NCBI GenBank assembly: GCA_017305135.1
Contig: JAFKNA010000008.1
Location: 1-64,000, forward strand
DNA length: 64,000 nt
Direction of reading: 5' to 3'
Origin: Lysobacterales bacterium
GTDB lineage: Bacteria > Pseudomonadota > Gammaproteobacteria > Xanthomonadales > Rhodanobacteraceae
Shown: one piece after another, positions 16,822 to 26,039 of the stretch
How positions within the stretch are numbered: the stretch's first letter is position 1
Layout: each line of letters opens with the position of its first letter
Translations under genes and position numbers: made by a program
Notes under the pieces: model-generated
Told to the model about the DNA's origin: nothing
Seen by the model: the letters and a program-made list of their open reading frames with translations, nothing else
Database searches by the model: none

Positions 16822-18462
16822 ATGGGAACATTGCTGCCGGCCCGCTACCTGCCCCTGCTGCTGAGCCTGGCGGTGCTGATCGCCGCGCTCGCGGCGTGGG
16901 AGCACGGCCTCGCCGTGCGCAGCCTCGCCCTCGTCGCCGGATTCCTGGTCGCGGTTGGCATCGCCGATCTCCTGCAGCGGCGCTCGACGCTGCGCCGCAA
17001 CTACCCGATCCTCGCCCACATCCGCTTCTTCTTCGAGTTCGTGCGGCCGATGCTGCGCCAGTACGTGGTGGAATCGGACAACGAGGAGGTGCCCTTCTCG
17101 CAGGTGCAGCGCGCCGTTGTCTACCAGCGCGCCAAGTCGGTGACCGACGTGCGCGCCTTCGGCAGCGAACTGGACGTGTATGCCGAGCGCTACGAATGGG
17201 TGAACCATTCGATCGCGCCGAGCATCGTCGAAACCCATGACTTCCGCGTCGATGTCGGCGGCCGCGACTGCACCCGGCCGTACCGCGCCAGCGTCTTCAA
17301 CATCTCGGCGATGAGCTTCGGCTCGCTGTCGCCCAACGCCATCCGTGCGCTCAACGAGGGCGCGCGCCGCGGCGGCTTCTACCACGACACCGGCGAGGGT
17401 TCGCTGTCCTCATACCACCGCGAGAACGGCGGTGACATCTGCTGGGAACTGGGCTCGGGCTACTTCGGCGCCTGCGAACGCGCCGGCACCTTCAGCGAGG
17501 AGAAGTTCGTCGAAAGGGCGCGCCTCGAGCAGGTGAAGATGATCGAGATCAAGCTCTCGCAGGGCGCCAAGCCCGGCCATGGCGGCGTGCTGCCGGCGGC
17601 CAAGGTGAACGCCGAGATCGCCGCCACCCGCGGCGTGCCGATGGGCGAGGACTGCATCTCGCCCGCCCGCCATTCCGCCTTCGACACGCCGGTGGGCCTG
17701 CTCGAATTCGTGGCGCGGCTGCGCAAGCTCTCCGGCGGCAAGCCGACCGGCTTCAAGCTCGCCATCGGCCATCCCTGGGAGTGGTTCGGCATCGCCAAGG
17801 CCATGCAGGCGACCGGCATCCGGCCCGACTTCATCGTCGTCGACGGCGGCGAAGGCGGCACCGGCGCGGCGCCGCTGGAGTTCTCCGATCACGTTGGCGC
17901 GCCGCTGCGTGAGGCGCTGATGCTGGTGCACAACACCCTGGTCGGCCTGGACCTGCGCGGGGAGATCCGCATCGGCGCCAGTGGCAAGGTGATCACCGCC
18001 ATGGACCTGGCCCGCACGCTGGCGCTCGGCGCCGACTGGTGCAACGCGGCGCGCGGCTTCATGTTCGCGCTCGGCTGCATCCAGTCGCTGAGCTGCCACA
18101 CCGACCGCTGCCCGACCGGCATCGCCACCCAGGACGCGCGCCGCTGGAAGCGCCTGGACGTGCCGGACAAGTCGGCGCGGGTGGCCGCCTTCCATCGCAA
18201 TACGCTGCTGGCGCTGAAGGACCTGATCCAGGCCTCCGGGCTCAAGCACCCTTCCGAGCTCGGCCCCGAGCACGTGATCCGCCGCGTGTCCTCCAACGAG
18301 GTGCGCTCGCTGGCAACGCTGTACCGCTTCCTGGAACCCGGCGAGCTGCTGCAGGGCGTGCCCGAGCACGCGGTGTTCCAGCGCTTCTGGAACGACGCGC
18401 GGCCCGACAGCTTCGCACCCCCGCCGAAGATCGCCGCGCGGCGCGCCAGCAAGCTGCGCTAG
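16822..18462 (+). CDS. FMN-binding glutamate synthase family protein
   Basis: A 546-residue protein with one or two N-terminal membrane helices (about 10-50) followed by a glutamate-synthase alpha-subunit FMN/Fe-S domain. Key patterns are ISAMSFGSLS, KLSQGAKPGHGG, VDGGEGGTGAAP and the cysteine cluster CxxxxxCHTDRCPTGIATQ. It lacks the N-terminal glutaminase domain of GltB, so it cannot by itself use glutamine as an NH3 donor. The membrane-anchored family is widespread and of uncertain function. It is divergent from ubiA across 77 bases. Confidence 0.85.
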   Translation: MGTLLPARYLPLLLSLAVLIAALAAWEHGLAVRSLALVAGFLVAVGIADLLQRRSTLRRNYPILAHIRFFFEFVRPMLRQYVVESDNEEVPFSQVQRAVVYQRAKSVTDVRAFGSELDVYAERYEWVNHSIAPSIVETHDFRVDVGGRDCTRPYRASVFNISAMSFGSLSPNAIRALNEGARRGGFYHDTGEGSLSSYHRENGGDICWELGSGYFGACERAGTFSEEKFVERARLEQVKMIEIKLSQGAKPGHGGVLPAAKVNAEIAATRGVPMGEDCISPARHSAFDTPVGLLEFVARLRKLSGGKPTGFKLAIGHPWEWFGIAKAMQATGIRPDFIVVDGGEGGTGAAPLEFSDHVGAPLREALMLVHNTLVGLDLRGEIRIGASGKVITAMDLARTLALGADWCNAARGFMFALGCIQSLSCHTDRCPTGIATQDARRWKRLDVPDKSARVAAFHRNTLLALKDLIQASGLKHPSELGPEHVIRRVSSNEVRSLATLYRFLEPGELLQGVPEHAVFQRFWNDARPDSFAPPPKIAARRASKLR

Positions 18463-18469
18463 GCCGGGG

Positions 18470-20878
18470 TCAAGGCACCGCCGCGGCCGGCGCCGCGGGC
18501 GGCGCGGCCATGTGCACGTGGTAGGGCGACACCAGCGACATGCCGCATTGGCGCAGGCGCGCGAGAATGTCGAACAGGAGTTCGCTGCGCGCCGCCGCCG
18601 CCTGGCGCGGGCTCGGCACGTAGGCCACCGCGGCCAGGATCAGCGAGGCGCCTTCCACGCCCTCCAGCAGCACGCTCGGCGCGGGTGTCTGCAGCAGGTT
18701 GCGATGCGAGGCAATGGCGTCGGTGACGACACCGCGCACCAGTTCGACGTCGGCATCGAGCGGCAGCGGCAGGCGCAGGCGCACGCGGCCCTGCGCGTTG
18801 GCGAGCGTCACGTTGCGCACGCTCTTGGTGATGAGTTCGGAATTGGGCACGATCACCGTCGAGCGGTCGGCGACCTGGATCTCGGTGGCGCGCACGCTGA
18901 TGCGGCGAATGTCGCCCTCGGTGTCGCCGAGCACCACCCAGTCGCCGACCTTGACCGGGCGCTCGACCAGCAGGATCAGCCCGGAGACGAAGTTCTGCAC
19001 GATCGCCTGCAGGCCGAAGCCGATGCCGACCGACAGCGCGCTGGCCACCCAGGCGATGCGCTCGAGGCCGATGCCGAGCGCCGACAGCGCCAGCGCGAAC
19101 ACCACCACGCCACCGGCATAGCCGAGCAGGGTGGTGACCGAACTCGCCATCGCCGGCTCCAGGCGCGTCGTCGGCAGGAAGCGGCGCAGCAGCCAGCGCT
19201 GCAGCAGGCGGATGGCGATGATGCCAGCGACGAACACCAGCACGGCGCCGAGCACCATGCCCGGCGTCAGCTTGAGTTCGCCGATCCGGAGCGCGGCGCC
19301 CGCATGGCCGAGCTGCGCGAACAGCGCGGCCGGTTCCGTGCCGAATGGCGCCAGCGCCGCCATCAGCGCCAGCGCGAAGGCGAGCACGCGCAGCAGCCCG
19401 GAACCCATCACCACCGCCTGGTCGATGGCGCGCTGCTCCAGGCCCAGCGTCTGGCGCAGCCACGGGGCCCGCGAGCAGGCCGCCGCCGCGAGCGCATCCT
19501 CGATGACGTGCACCAGCAGGTAGAAGCTGGCCGCGATGACGCCGAGTCCCATCATCTGACGCGCGATCTGCTGTGCCAGCGCGACGTAGCCGAACAGCGC
19601 CGCAATGAAGGTCGCGATCACGGCAATCCAGAGCAGGGCGAGCAGCGCGCCGATCCAGCCCGGGCGCGCCGCGATGCTGCGTTCCGTGGTGTCTTGATCG
19701 GCCTTCGCCGCGGTGCGCGCCGCACGCACCAGGCCGAAGGCGACCAGGCCCGCGTAGAGGAGTGCGACCAGCAGGCTGCCGGCGATGGTGGCGGCGAGGC
19801 TGGCGCCGACCAGCGTGGCGACCCGCTGCTGCAGGATGCCGAAGGCGACCACGCAGCCGAACAGCGTCGGCAGCGGGCGCAGGCGGCGTGCCACCGCATT
19901 CGTCATCGGCAGCAGCCGCCACGATGGCCGCGAGGCGGACAGGAGCGCGCGGCCGAGGCCGGTGACGAAGGCGCCGTAGAACACCGCCGCCACGATCGAC
20001 TGGGCGAGCTTCAGCTCCGCGTCGGTGAAGGCGCCGTGCCAGCCGAGACCGGCGACGATCGCCCGTGCGCCGAGGCCGGTGAACAGCGTCGTGGTGGCGA
20101 CGATCGCCAGCGCGAGGGCGGAGCGGCGCAAGGGACCCGGCGGCACGCGGCTGGCGCCCACGCGCAGCAGCATGCGCTCCACCCACCAGCGTCCGCCGCC
20201 GAGCAACAGCAGGCCGAGCAGGAGGCCGCAGATGGCGTAGGCGCGGTTGTCGGGCTCCACCGCATCCTTCAAGGCCGCGCCGACACCCCGGCCGAGGCCG
20301 GCCAGCCGTTCGCGATCGCGAGCCAGTCCGTCGGCGAGGTTCCTCCAGAACGCCGGCAACAGCGGCGAAGCGGTGCGCTCGGACAGCGTGGCCTGGAAGC
20401 TGGCGCGGCGCGCCTCGGAGATTTCCGCGGCCAGTTGCTGGCTGTCCACCGACAGCAGCCTGGCACGCTTGATCTCGGCATCGAGCGCCCCGCGCTGCTT
20501 GTCGAGATCGGCGCGCTGCACGGCAATGTCGCGCGCCTCGCCGCCTTCCGTGGGCGCCGGCCCGAGTTCGGCGAGCCGCGCTTCCACGGCGGCGAGGCGG
20601 GGCGTTCGATCGGCCACCAGTGCCTCCGCCTGCGCGCCGACGGCGAGGGTGGTGTCGCGGAACCCGAGCAGTTCGGCATCGTCGCGGGTCGCGGCGGCGG
20701 CAAGCTGCTTGCGGATCTCGGCGAGGCGTTGACGGGCCGCGTCGAAGCTCTTCGGCGAGCTGTCCAGCGTCACCGGCGCGGCGGCGGGGGGCGACGGCGG
20801 GGTCGTCTGCCCGGCGCAGGGCGCCGCCATGCAGACGGCGACGAGGAGGATCAGGATGCGACTCAGCAGGACGGGCAT
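18470..20878 (-). CDS. Mechanosensitive channel of the MscS superfamily with a DUF3772 domain
   Basis: An 802-residue inner-membrane protein. It has a signal peptide (1-23), a periplasmic coiled-coil/DUF3772 region (about 40-190), a series of about 10 membrane helices (200-560) and a C-terminal MscS domain: pore helix SVGIGFGLQAIVQNFVSGLILL, then the beta domain VKVGDWVVLGDTEGDIRRI with IVPNSELI. Large members such as MscK and YbdG-like proteins open under osmotic downshock. It lies 136 bases downstream of the cytochrome gene on the same strand; no functional link is evident. Confidence 0.88.
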   Translation of the reverse strand: MPVLLSRILILLVAVCMAAPCAGQTTPPSPPAAAPVTLDSSPKSFDAARQRLAEIRKQLAAAATRDDAELLGFRDTTLAVGAQAEALVADRTPRLAAVEARLAELGPAPTEGGEARDIAVQRADLDKQRGALDAEIKRARLLSVDSQQLAAEISEARRASFQATLSERTASPLLPAFWRNLADGLARDRERLAGLGRGVGAALKDAVEPDNRAYAICGLLLGLLLLGGGRWWVERMLLRVGASRVPPGPLRRSALALAIVATTTLFTGLGARAIVAGLGWHGAFTDAELKLAQSIVAAVFYGAFVTGLGRALLSASRPSWRLLPMTNAVARRLRPLPTLFGCVVAFGILQQRVATLVGASLAATIAGSLLVALLYAGLVAFGLVRAARTAAKADQDTTERSIAARPGWIGALLALLWIAVIATFIAALFGYVALAQQIARQMMGLGVIAASFYLLVHVIEDALAAAACSRAPWLRQTLGLEQRAIDQAVVMGSGLLRVLAFALALMAALAPFGTEPAALFAQLGHAGAALRIGELKLTPGMVLGAVLVFVAGIIAIRLLQRWLLRRFLPTTRLEPAMASSVTTLLGYAGGVVVFALALSALGIGLERIAWVASALSVGIGFGLQAIVQNFVSGLILLVERPVKVGDWVVLGDTEGDIRRISVRATEIQVADRSTVIVPNSELITKSVRNVTLANAQGRVRLRLPLPLDADVELVRGVVTDAIASHRNLLQTPAPSVLLEGVEGASLILAAVAYVPSPRQAAAARSELLFDILARLRQCGMSLVSPYHVHMAAPPAAPAAAVP

Positions 20879-21014
20879 CGGCGCATCCTACCGCGTCCCC
20901 AGCGTCCTTCCCGGAACCCCGCCTTACCGGGTTCGACGATCCTCACTCTGCCTGGCGATACCCCGCCGTCGCGTGGCGCGGCAGCATTCTCCGGATCGTC
21001 GCGCCCGCCATCGG

Positions 21015-23387
21015 CTAACGAGACGGCCCGGTTGGACGATCCAGCCAGGCGGCGAGCTGCCGGACGCCGACATCGTCGGGGTCGATGGCGAGCAGGCGCG
21101 CGGCGAGTTCGCGCGCCTTCGCGGTCTGGCCGGCCTGGAATTCGTAGAGGGCCAGCGCGTTCAGGACCTCCCGATCGTTGGGATGGCGCTCGAGTGCGCC
21201 GGCGAGCACGCCGCGCGCCTCGCCGGGCTCGCCCGCCTCGGCCAGTGCCACCGCCAGGACATAGGCGTAGTGGGGCATTTCCGGCGCCAGTTCCGCCGCG
21301 CTCCGCAGGTCGCGCAGGGCATCGGCGCGGCTCCCTTCGCGAACCCTGGCCAATCCCAGCGCGTGGTGCAGTTCCGCCGCGCGGGGGGAACGCTGCAACG
21401 CGTTCTCGAGCGTCGCCCGCGCGCCGGCCTCATCGCCCGTGCCGCGCTGGAGGTCGGCCAGGTGCACGGCGGCGAGGCTGAAGGCAGGATCGAGGTCGAT
21501 TGCGCGCCGGTACGAAGCCTCGGCAGCGGTGGCGTCGCCGCGTGCGCGCTGGAGGTCGCCGAGACTGACGACGGTATCCGGCCGCTCGGCGTTGAACCGC
21601 AGCGAGGCGGTGTACTCCCCGATGGCGCGGTCGAACGCGCCGCGCCGGGCGGGTTCGAGCTGGCCTTCGGCATCGCCGGCCAGCCGTGCCGCCGCTTCCA
21701 GGCGGACGGCGAGCATTGGATCATCCAGCAGCGGGGCGAGCCGCGCCGCGCGCTGCGCCGGGTCGAGCCCGGACAGCGCTTCGACGGCGGCCATGCGCAC
21801 CAGCGGATCGGGATCGGACAGCGCCTGCGAGGCGCCGGCGATGCCGGCCGGGTTCTGCCAGGGCAGCAGCGCGCGCAGCGCGCTGGCGCGCACGATGGCG
21901 GGCTGCGCCGGGGCGGCGGCCAGTTCCGCCAGGCGCCGGCCGATCGACGGGCCGCCCTCCACGGCATCGTGCAGGACGCCGGCGAAGCTGCTCGGGCCCT
22001 CCCTGCCGCGCGGGAACCAGCGTTCGAGCGCGGCCGCGGCCCACGCCGCAGTGCGATCCGCATGGCAGGCGGTGCAGGCGTCCGGGGCATCGAGCTCGCC
22101 GGAAGGATCCGGGCGCGGGATGCGGAAGCCATGGTCGTGGCGCGCATCCACCTGCATGAAGGTGGTGGTCGGCATGTGGCAGGCGACGCAGCGGGCACCC
22201 GCGCTGCCGTCGGCGTGGTGCGTGTGCGCGGCCTGGTCGAAGCGTTCCGGCGCATGGCATTGCGCGCACAACGCGTTGCCCTCGGCGCGCAGCGCCAGGC
22301 TGTGCGGCTGGTGGCAGTCCGAGCAGGTGACCCCGGCCGCCTGCATGCGGCTCTGCAGGAACGGACCCCAGTTGAACACCTCGCCGCGCATCTGTCCGTC
22401 CGGCCAGTACTGGTCCGGGTCGAGCAGCGCCGGGCGGTGGCTGTCGAGCAGCGATCCGCCATGCGCCACTCCGCCGACCAGGGGCGTGGCGCGGCCGTGG
22501 CAGCGCCCGCAGGCATCGATCTCGACGCGTCCTTCGCGCGGCGCGCTGCGGCGCGCGATCCCGGTTTCCGCATCGGGCACCCAGGCGATGCCGCGGCGCT
22601 CGTGGAACGCGACGGCCAGTCCCTTGGCGGTATCCTCCGCGCGCTTGCGCGGATCCGGTTCGCTGGCCCAGCGCGCGTGGGCGAGGCCCGGCCCGTGGCA
22701 GGCCTCGCAGGACACGTCGATCTCGGTCCAGCGCGTGGCGTAGGTGTCACTCGCGTCGTCGTAGTTCCTGTCGAGGGCCGTCGAATGGCACTCGGCGCAC
22801 ATGAAGTTCCAGTTCTGGTCGCGGCCGGTCCAGTGCAGGCGCTCGCCGGCCTTGAGCGCGTCATCGGGGTAGAGGTGGAACCAGCGCTGGCCGCCTTCGG
22901 CCTGCGGCCGGCTGTCCCAGGCGATGCCGAAGGCCTGCAGGCGCCCGCCGGGCAGCTCGATCAGGTATTGCTGCAGCGGATGATGGCCGAAGGTGTAGCG
23001 GATCTCGAACTCGGCCAGCTCACCATCCGGGCCGTCGGTGGTGACGAAATAGCGACCGTCGCGGCGCTGGAAGGTGCTGGTGGTGCCGGCGTACTCGAAG
23101 CGGGCGCCGTCGAAATCGCCGAGCACCGAGCCGGCGTCGGCCTCCTGCATGGCGAGGTCGTGGTGCGAACCCTGCCAGTCGGCCGCCTCGCGTGCGTGGC
23201 ATTGGGTGCAGACCTCGCGTCCGACGTGGTCGGCGCTGTCCGGCAGAGGCTGCACGGCGGCGACCACTGCAACCGCGGCGGGGGGCTGCGGCGGCGGCTC
23301 GGCCGGCCCCGAGCACGCGGCCAGCAGTGCGAGCACTGCCGGCAGCGTGAGCCCGCGAACGCGACTCAGGGTGACACGGTCCAGCAC
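21015..23387 (-). CDS. Octaheme c-type cytochrome lipoprotein with HEAT and TPR repeats
   Basis: A 790-residue exported protein starting at a GTG. It has a lipobox (LLAAC, Cys25), then eight CxxCH haem sites at Cys60, 197, 227, 293, 355, 374, 400 and 438. HEAT-like repeats (about 460-590) and TPRs (about 590-780) follow. The spacing resembles the cytochrome c554/multihaem plus TPR family found in many Gram-negatives, which transfers electrons in the periplasm or at the outer membrane; the reductant and acceptor are unknown. Its start overlaps the sulfatase stop by 22 bases, so the two are translationally linked. Confidence 0.88.
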   Translation of the reverse strand: MLDRVTLSRVRGLTLPAVLALLAACSGPAEPPPQPPAAVAVVAAVQPLPDSADHVGREVCTQCHAREAADWQGSHHDLAMQEADAGSVLGDFDGARFEYAGTTSTFQRRDGRYFVTTDGPDGELAEFEIRYTFGHHPLQQYLIELPGGRLQAFGIAWDSRPQAEGGQRWFHLYPDDALKAGERLHWTGRDQNWNFMCAECHSTALDRNYDDASDTYATRWTEIDVSCEACHGPGLAHARWASEPDPRKRAEDTAKGLAVAFHERRGIAWVPDAETGIARRSAPREGRVEIDACGRCHGRATPLVGGVAHGGSLLDSHRPALLDPDQYWPDGQMRGEVFNWGPFLQSRMQAAGVTCSDCHQPHSLALRAEGNALCAQCHAPERFDQAAHTHHADGSAGARCVACHMPTTTFMQVDARHDHGFRIPRPDPSGELDAPDACTACHADRTAAWAAAALERWFPRGREGPSSFAGVLHDAVEGGPSIGRRLAELAAAPAQPAIVRASALRALLPWQNPAGIAGASQALSDPDPLVRMAAVEALSGLDPAQRAARLAPLLDDPMLAVRLEAAARLAGDAEGQLEPARRGAFDRAIGEYTASLRFNAERPDTVVSLGDLQRARGDATAAEASYRRAIDLDPAFSLAAVHLADLQRGTGDEAGARATLENALQRSPRAAELHHALGLARVREGSRADALRDLRSAAELAPEMPHYAYVLAVALAEAGEPGEARGVLAGALERHPNDREVLNALALYEFQAGQTAKARELAARLLAIDPDDVGVRQLAAWLDRPTGPSR

Positions 23388-25621
23388 GTGGTACCGAGCC
23401 TGGCCTCGATGATGGCGAGGTCGTCGGCATCGGTGACGCCGTCGAGGTTGGCGTCGTACCAGCTCGATCCCGCGTAGCCGCCCGCGGTGGTCGCGTGGTA
23501 GTTGTCGATGTCGGCCTGGTCGATGCGGCCGTCGTCGTTGCCATCGCCCTGGCAGTTGGCCCGCGAGGCCAGCATCGCCTCGAAGGTGTCGTACAGGCGC
23601 ACGTAGTTGATCGCCTCGATCGTGGTCAGCTTGCCGTCCTCGAGCAGGTCGGTGCCCTCGCGATCCAGGCTGAGCAGCGGCGGCAGCAACTGGTTGACGT
23701 GGTAGAGCTCCTCGGATTCCTTCTCCACGCCGTCGTCGCTGGTGATGTCGTACTCCATCCAGTCGTTGCGCACCAGCTTGAAATGCTCGTTGCGGACCGC
23801 GCGGTAGGTGTAGGCGCCCATGGCCAGCTTGTTGGTCTCGTAGTTCGGCGGATCGGCGTGGTAGATCGCCTGGTTGACCTGCCAGCAGTGCTCGAGATCG
23901 CCGGCGATGATCTCCGGATCATCGGTGTTGGCGCCGACGCCCCACCACTTGCCGCCGTTGTCCTCGCAGATGCTCTTGCTCATCGGCGTGTGCGTGCACT
24001 GGCCGCCGATGACGCAGGGCCCATTGCGCGCGCCATTCGCCTGCAGGTTGAGGGCGCCTTCGGTGAAGTTGGTCATGCGGATCGCCGGCTGCGCGGGGCT
24101 CGACAGGTAGGGCAGCATCGAGGCGCCATCGACGATGCGCGGCACCGCGGCATCGACGTTGATGCCCGCCGCCTCGCCGAACAGCCGATAAAGGTCGGCC
24201 ACGTTCACCATGTGCTCGACGTTGCGTCCCGGCGCGGCGACACGCGCGCCCGACACGGTCAGCGGCACCCACACGCCGGTCTGGTAGGCCGAGCCCTTGG
24301 CGCGCTCGAGGTCGAACGGCACCTTGACGGTCGGCGAGAACGAGCCGTTGTCGCCAAGGATGACGATCAGGGTGTTGCTGGCGGCCGGGTCGTAGCTGAC
24401 GCCGCCGCCGGGTTTCGCGCTGGCCAGGCCCGTTTCCACCAGCAGCCGGCCGAACTCGGTGTCCATGGCTTCGACCATCGCATCGAACAGGCGGCGCTGG
24501 TTGATGGGGTTGAGGCAGTCCGCGCCGAGCTGCGCGGCCGCGCCCGAGGGCAGCAGCGCGCCCGGCGGGGTCTGGAACGGGGTGTGGCCGTTGCTGAAGC
24601 TGACGGTCGCCATCCACGGCTGCGCGGACCCCGCGCGCGCGTTGATCCAGCTGATCGCGGTGTCGACCTCGATGGTGGCGCGATAGCCACGCCCGGCGGG
24701 GTCGAGCAGGTCGGGCTCGTCGACCACGCCGTCATGGTTGCGCGTCATCGGCGACACGTAGTGGGCGTTCTCGCGGTTCCAGGCGAGGTTCGCCGGCGCG
24801 CTCGCCTGGCAGGAGGCATCGGGCACCAGGATGCCGCCCTGAGTCAGGCACTGCAGGCCGGGCGAATCGCCGAACGCGTTGTTGCCGGAAATGCTGGAGC
24901 AGGTGACGCCGCCGGCGCCGGTCTGCGTGTAGCAGGCGCCCTGGTCCGCCCCGTTCACCGGGTCGCGCGCGGTATCCGGGATGAAGCCGCAGCTGTAGGG
25001 ACCCTTGCCCTCGCCGTCGTCGATGATGCCGCCCGCGGTGGAGTCGATCGACTCGGGCAGGCCCCCGGTCCAGCCTTCGAACCGGTCGAAGCCGAGCGCT
25101 CCGGCCAGGCCGTTGCCATGGGGGTTGTTCTCCGGGCCGCCGAGGTGGAACTTGCCGAACATCGCGCTCTCGTAGCCCGCTTCCCGCAGGAGCTTCGGTG
25201 CGCTGACCTCGTAGGGACTCATGTGCGAGTTGGCGAGATCGTTCTCGCCGATCGCCTGGTTGACGTTGTGGCGCAGCGGATAGCGCCCGGTGAGGGCCAC
25301 CACGCGGCTCGGCGAGCATTCCGGCATCGCCCAGGTGTTGCGGAAGCGCAGGCCACCGTCGGCGATGGCATCGATGCTCGGCATCGGCGGCGGATCGATG
25401 CCGCCGTAGCCGAAGGACGCCATCTGGTCGATGCCGACGTCGTCCATGATGACGAAGAGGATGTTGGGTGCGCGCTCGAAGCCGCCGGCGAAGATCGTTT
25501 CGGCGCCTGCAGCGCTCGCCACCACCGGCGTCTCGGCCACCGCCTGCGCGGGTGCTTCGGCCTGCACATGGGCGGCCAGCAGGCATGCCAGTGCCGCGAT
25601 GCCCCATCTCGACTTGTTCAT
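23366..25621 (-). CDS. Exported sulfatase with a dockerin-like C-terminus
   Basis: A 751-residue protein. The ATG at 25621 has GGAGAA upstream and gives a Sec signal peptide (1-21). IFAGGFE follows at 43-49. The alkaline-phosphatase-fold sulfatase domain starts at ILFVIMDD (metal ligands Asp60 and Asp61). The CSPSR motif at Cys102 is the formylglycine site. Residues 690-751 contain two EF-hand-like repeats (DGNDDGRIDQADID and DANLDGVTDADDL), as in dockerin type I modules. It should hydrolyse sulfate esters in the periplasm or outside; the substrate is unknown, and no anaerobic-maturase gene is near. It is cotranscribed with the octaheme cytochrome. Confidence 0.9.
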   Translation of the reverse strand: MNKSRWGIAALACLLAAHVQAEAPAQAVAETPVVASAAGAETIFAGGFERAPNILFVIMDDVGIDQMASFGYGGIDPPPMPSIDAIADGGLRFRNTWAMPECSPSRVVALTGRYPLRHNVNQAIGENDLANSHMSPYEVSAPKLLREAGYESAMFGKFHLGGPENNPHGNGLAGALGFDRFEGWTGGLPESIDSTAGGIIDDGEGKGPYSCGFIPDTARDPVNGADQGACYTQTGAGGVTCSSISGNNAFGDSPGLQCLTQGGILVPDASCQASAPANLAWNRENAHYVSPMTRNHDGVVDEPDLLDPAGRGYRATIEVDTAISWINARAGSAQPWMATVSFSNGHTPFQTPPGALLPSGAAAQLGADCLNPINQRRLFDAMVEAMDTEFGRLLVETGLASAKPGGGVSYDPAASNTLIVILGDNGSFSPTVKVPFDLERAKGSAYQTGVWVPLTVSGARVAAPGRNVEHMVNVADLYRLFGEAAGINVDAAVPRIVDGASMLPYLSSPAQPAIRMTNFTEGALNLQANGARNGPCVIGGQCTHTPMSKSICEDNGGKWWGVGANTDDPEIIAGDLEHCWQVNQAIYHADPPNYETNKLAMGAYTYRAVRNEHFKLVRNDWMEYDITSDDGVEKESEELYHVNQLLPPLLSLDREGTDLLEDGKLTTIEAINYVRLYDTFEAMLASRANCQGDGNDDGRIDQADIDNYHATTAGGYAGSSWYDANLDGVTDADDLAIIEARLGTTCWTVSP

Positions 25622-25920
25622 GTTCTTCTCCGTTGCTGCGACAGCGCGACGACCGCGAGGCCCTCGTCGTGTGTGTGTTCCGGATCGGATTCCCGCCCGC
25701 TTCGGCACGCTTCACCCCGGAATGCCGAACGCGTCACGCAAGAATGCCGCATTGTGGATGACATGACTACCCGGGCCGCGGCATCGCAACGCCCCGCACC
25801 ATGAATATGGGTGCCGCGGAAGTGCGCTTCGCCCGGGGATGCCGAGCTCCGGCTCCGCGTCTTCTACGCGGCGTGACCCCGGCTCGGGAAGCGGCCGCGC
25901 AGGAGCCCGGCCCTTCCAAA

Positions 25921-25993
25921 TGTGGGAGGGACTTCAGTCCCGATGCTTTTTCCGGCACCGGAAGAGAGGCATCGCGGCTCAAGCCGCTCCCAC
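25921..25993. repeat. Second inverted REP pair
   Basis: The left arm at 25921-25950 begins TGTGGGAGGGACTTCAGTCC. The right arm at 25968-25993, read on the minus strand, is GTGGGAGCGGCTTGAGCC followed by GCGATGCC. It is again one arm of each subtype, in the reverse order from the copy at 3.7 kb. It lies between the sulfatase promoter side and the aceE stop; the rest of 25622-26039 shows no gene. Confidence 0.85.
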
Positions 25994-26039
25994 GGGGCTT
26001 CCCAAGGAGCGGGCGGCAGCGAGCTGCGAGCCTCGACCC

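Noticed and set aside
15281-16831. Start of ubiA at 16831
   Set aside because: It would overlap the divergent gene that starts at 16822; the ATG at 16744 is the longest plausible start.
18512-21481. A 989-codon open frame opposite the MscS-type gene
   Set aside because: Antisense shadow; the product is Gln/Arg/His-rich low complexity and crosses an intergenic gap.
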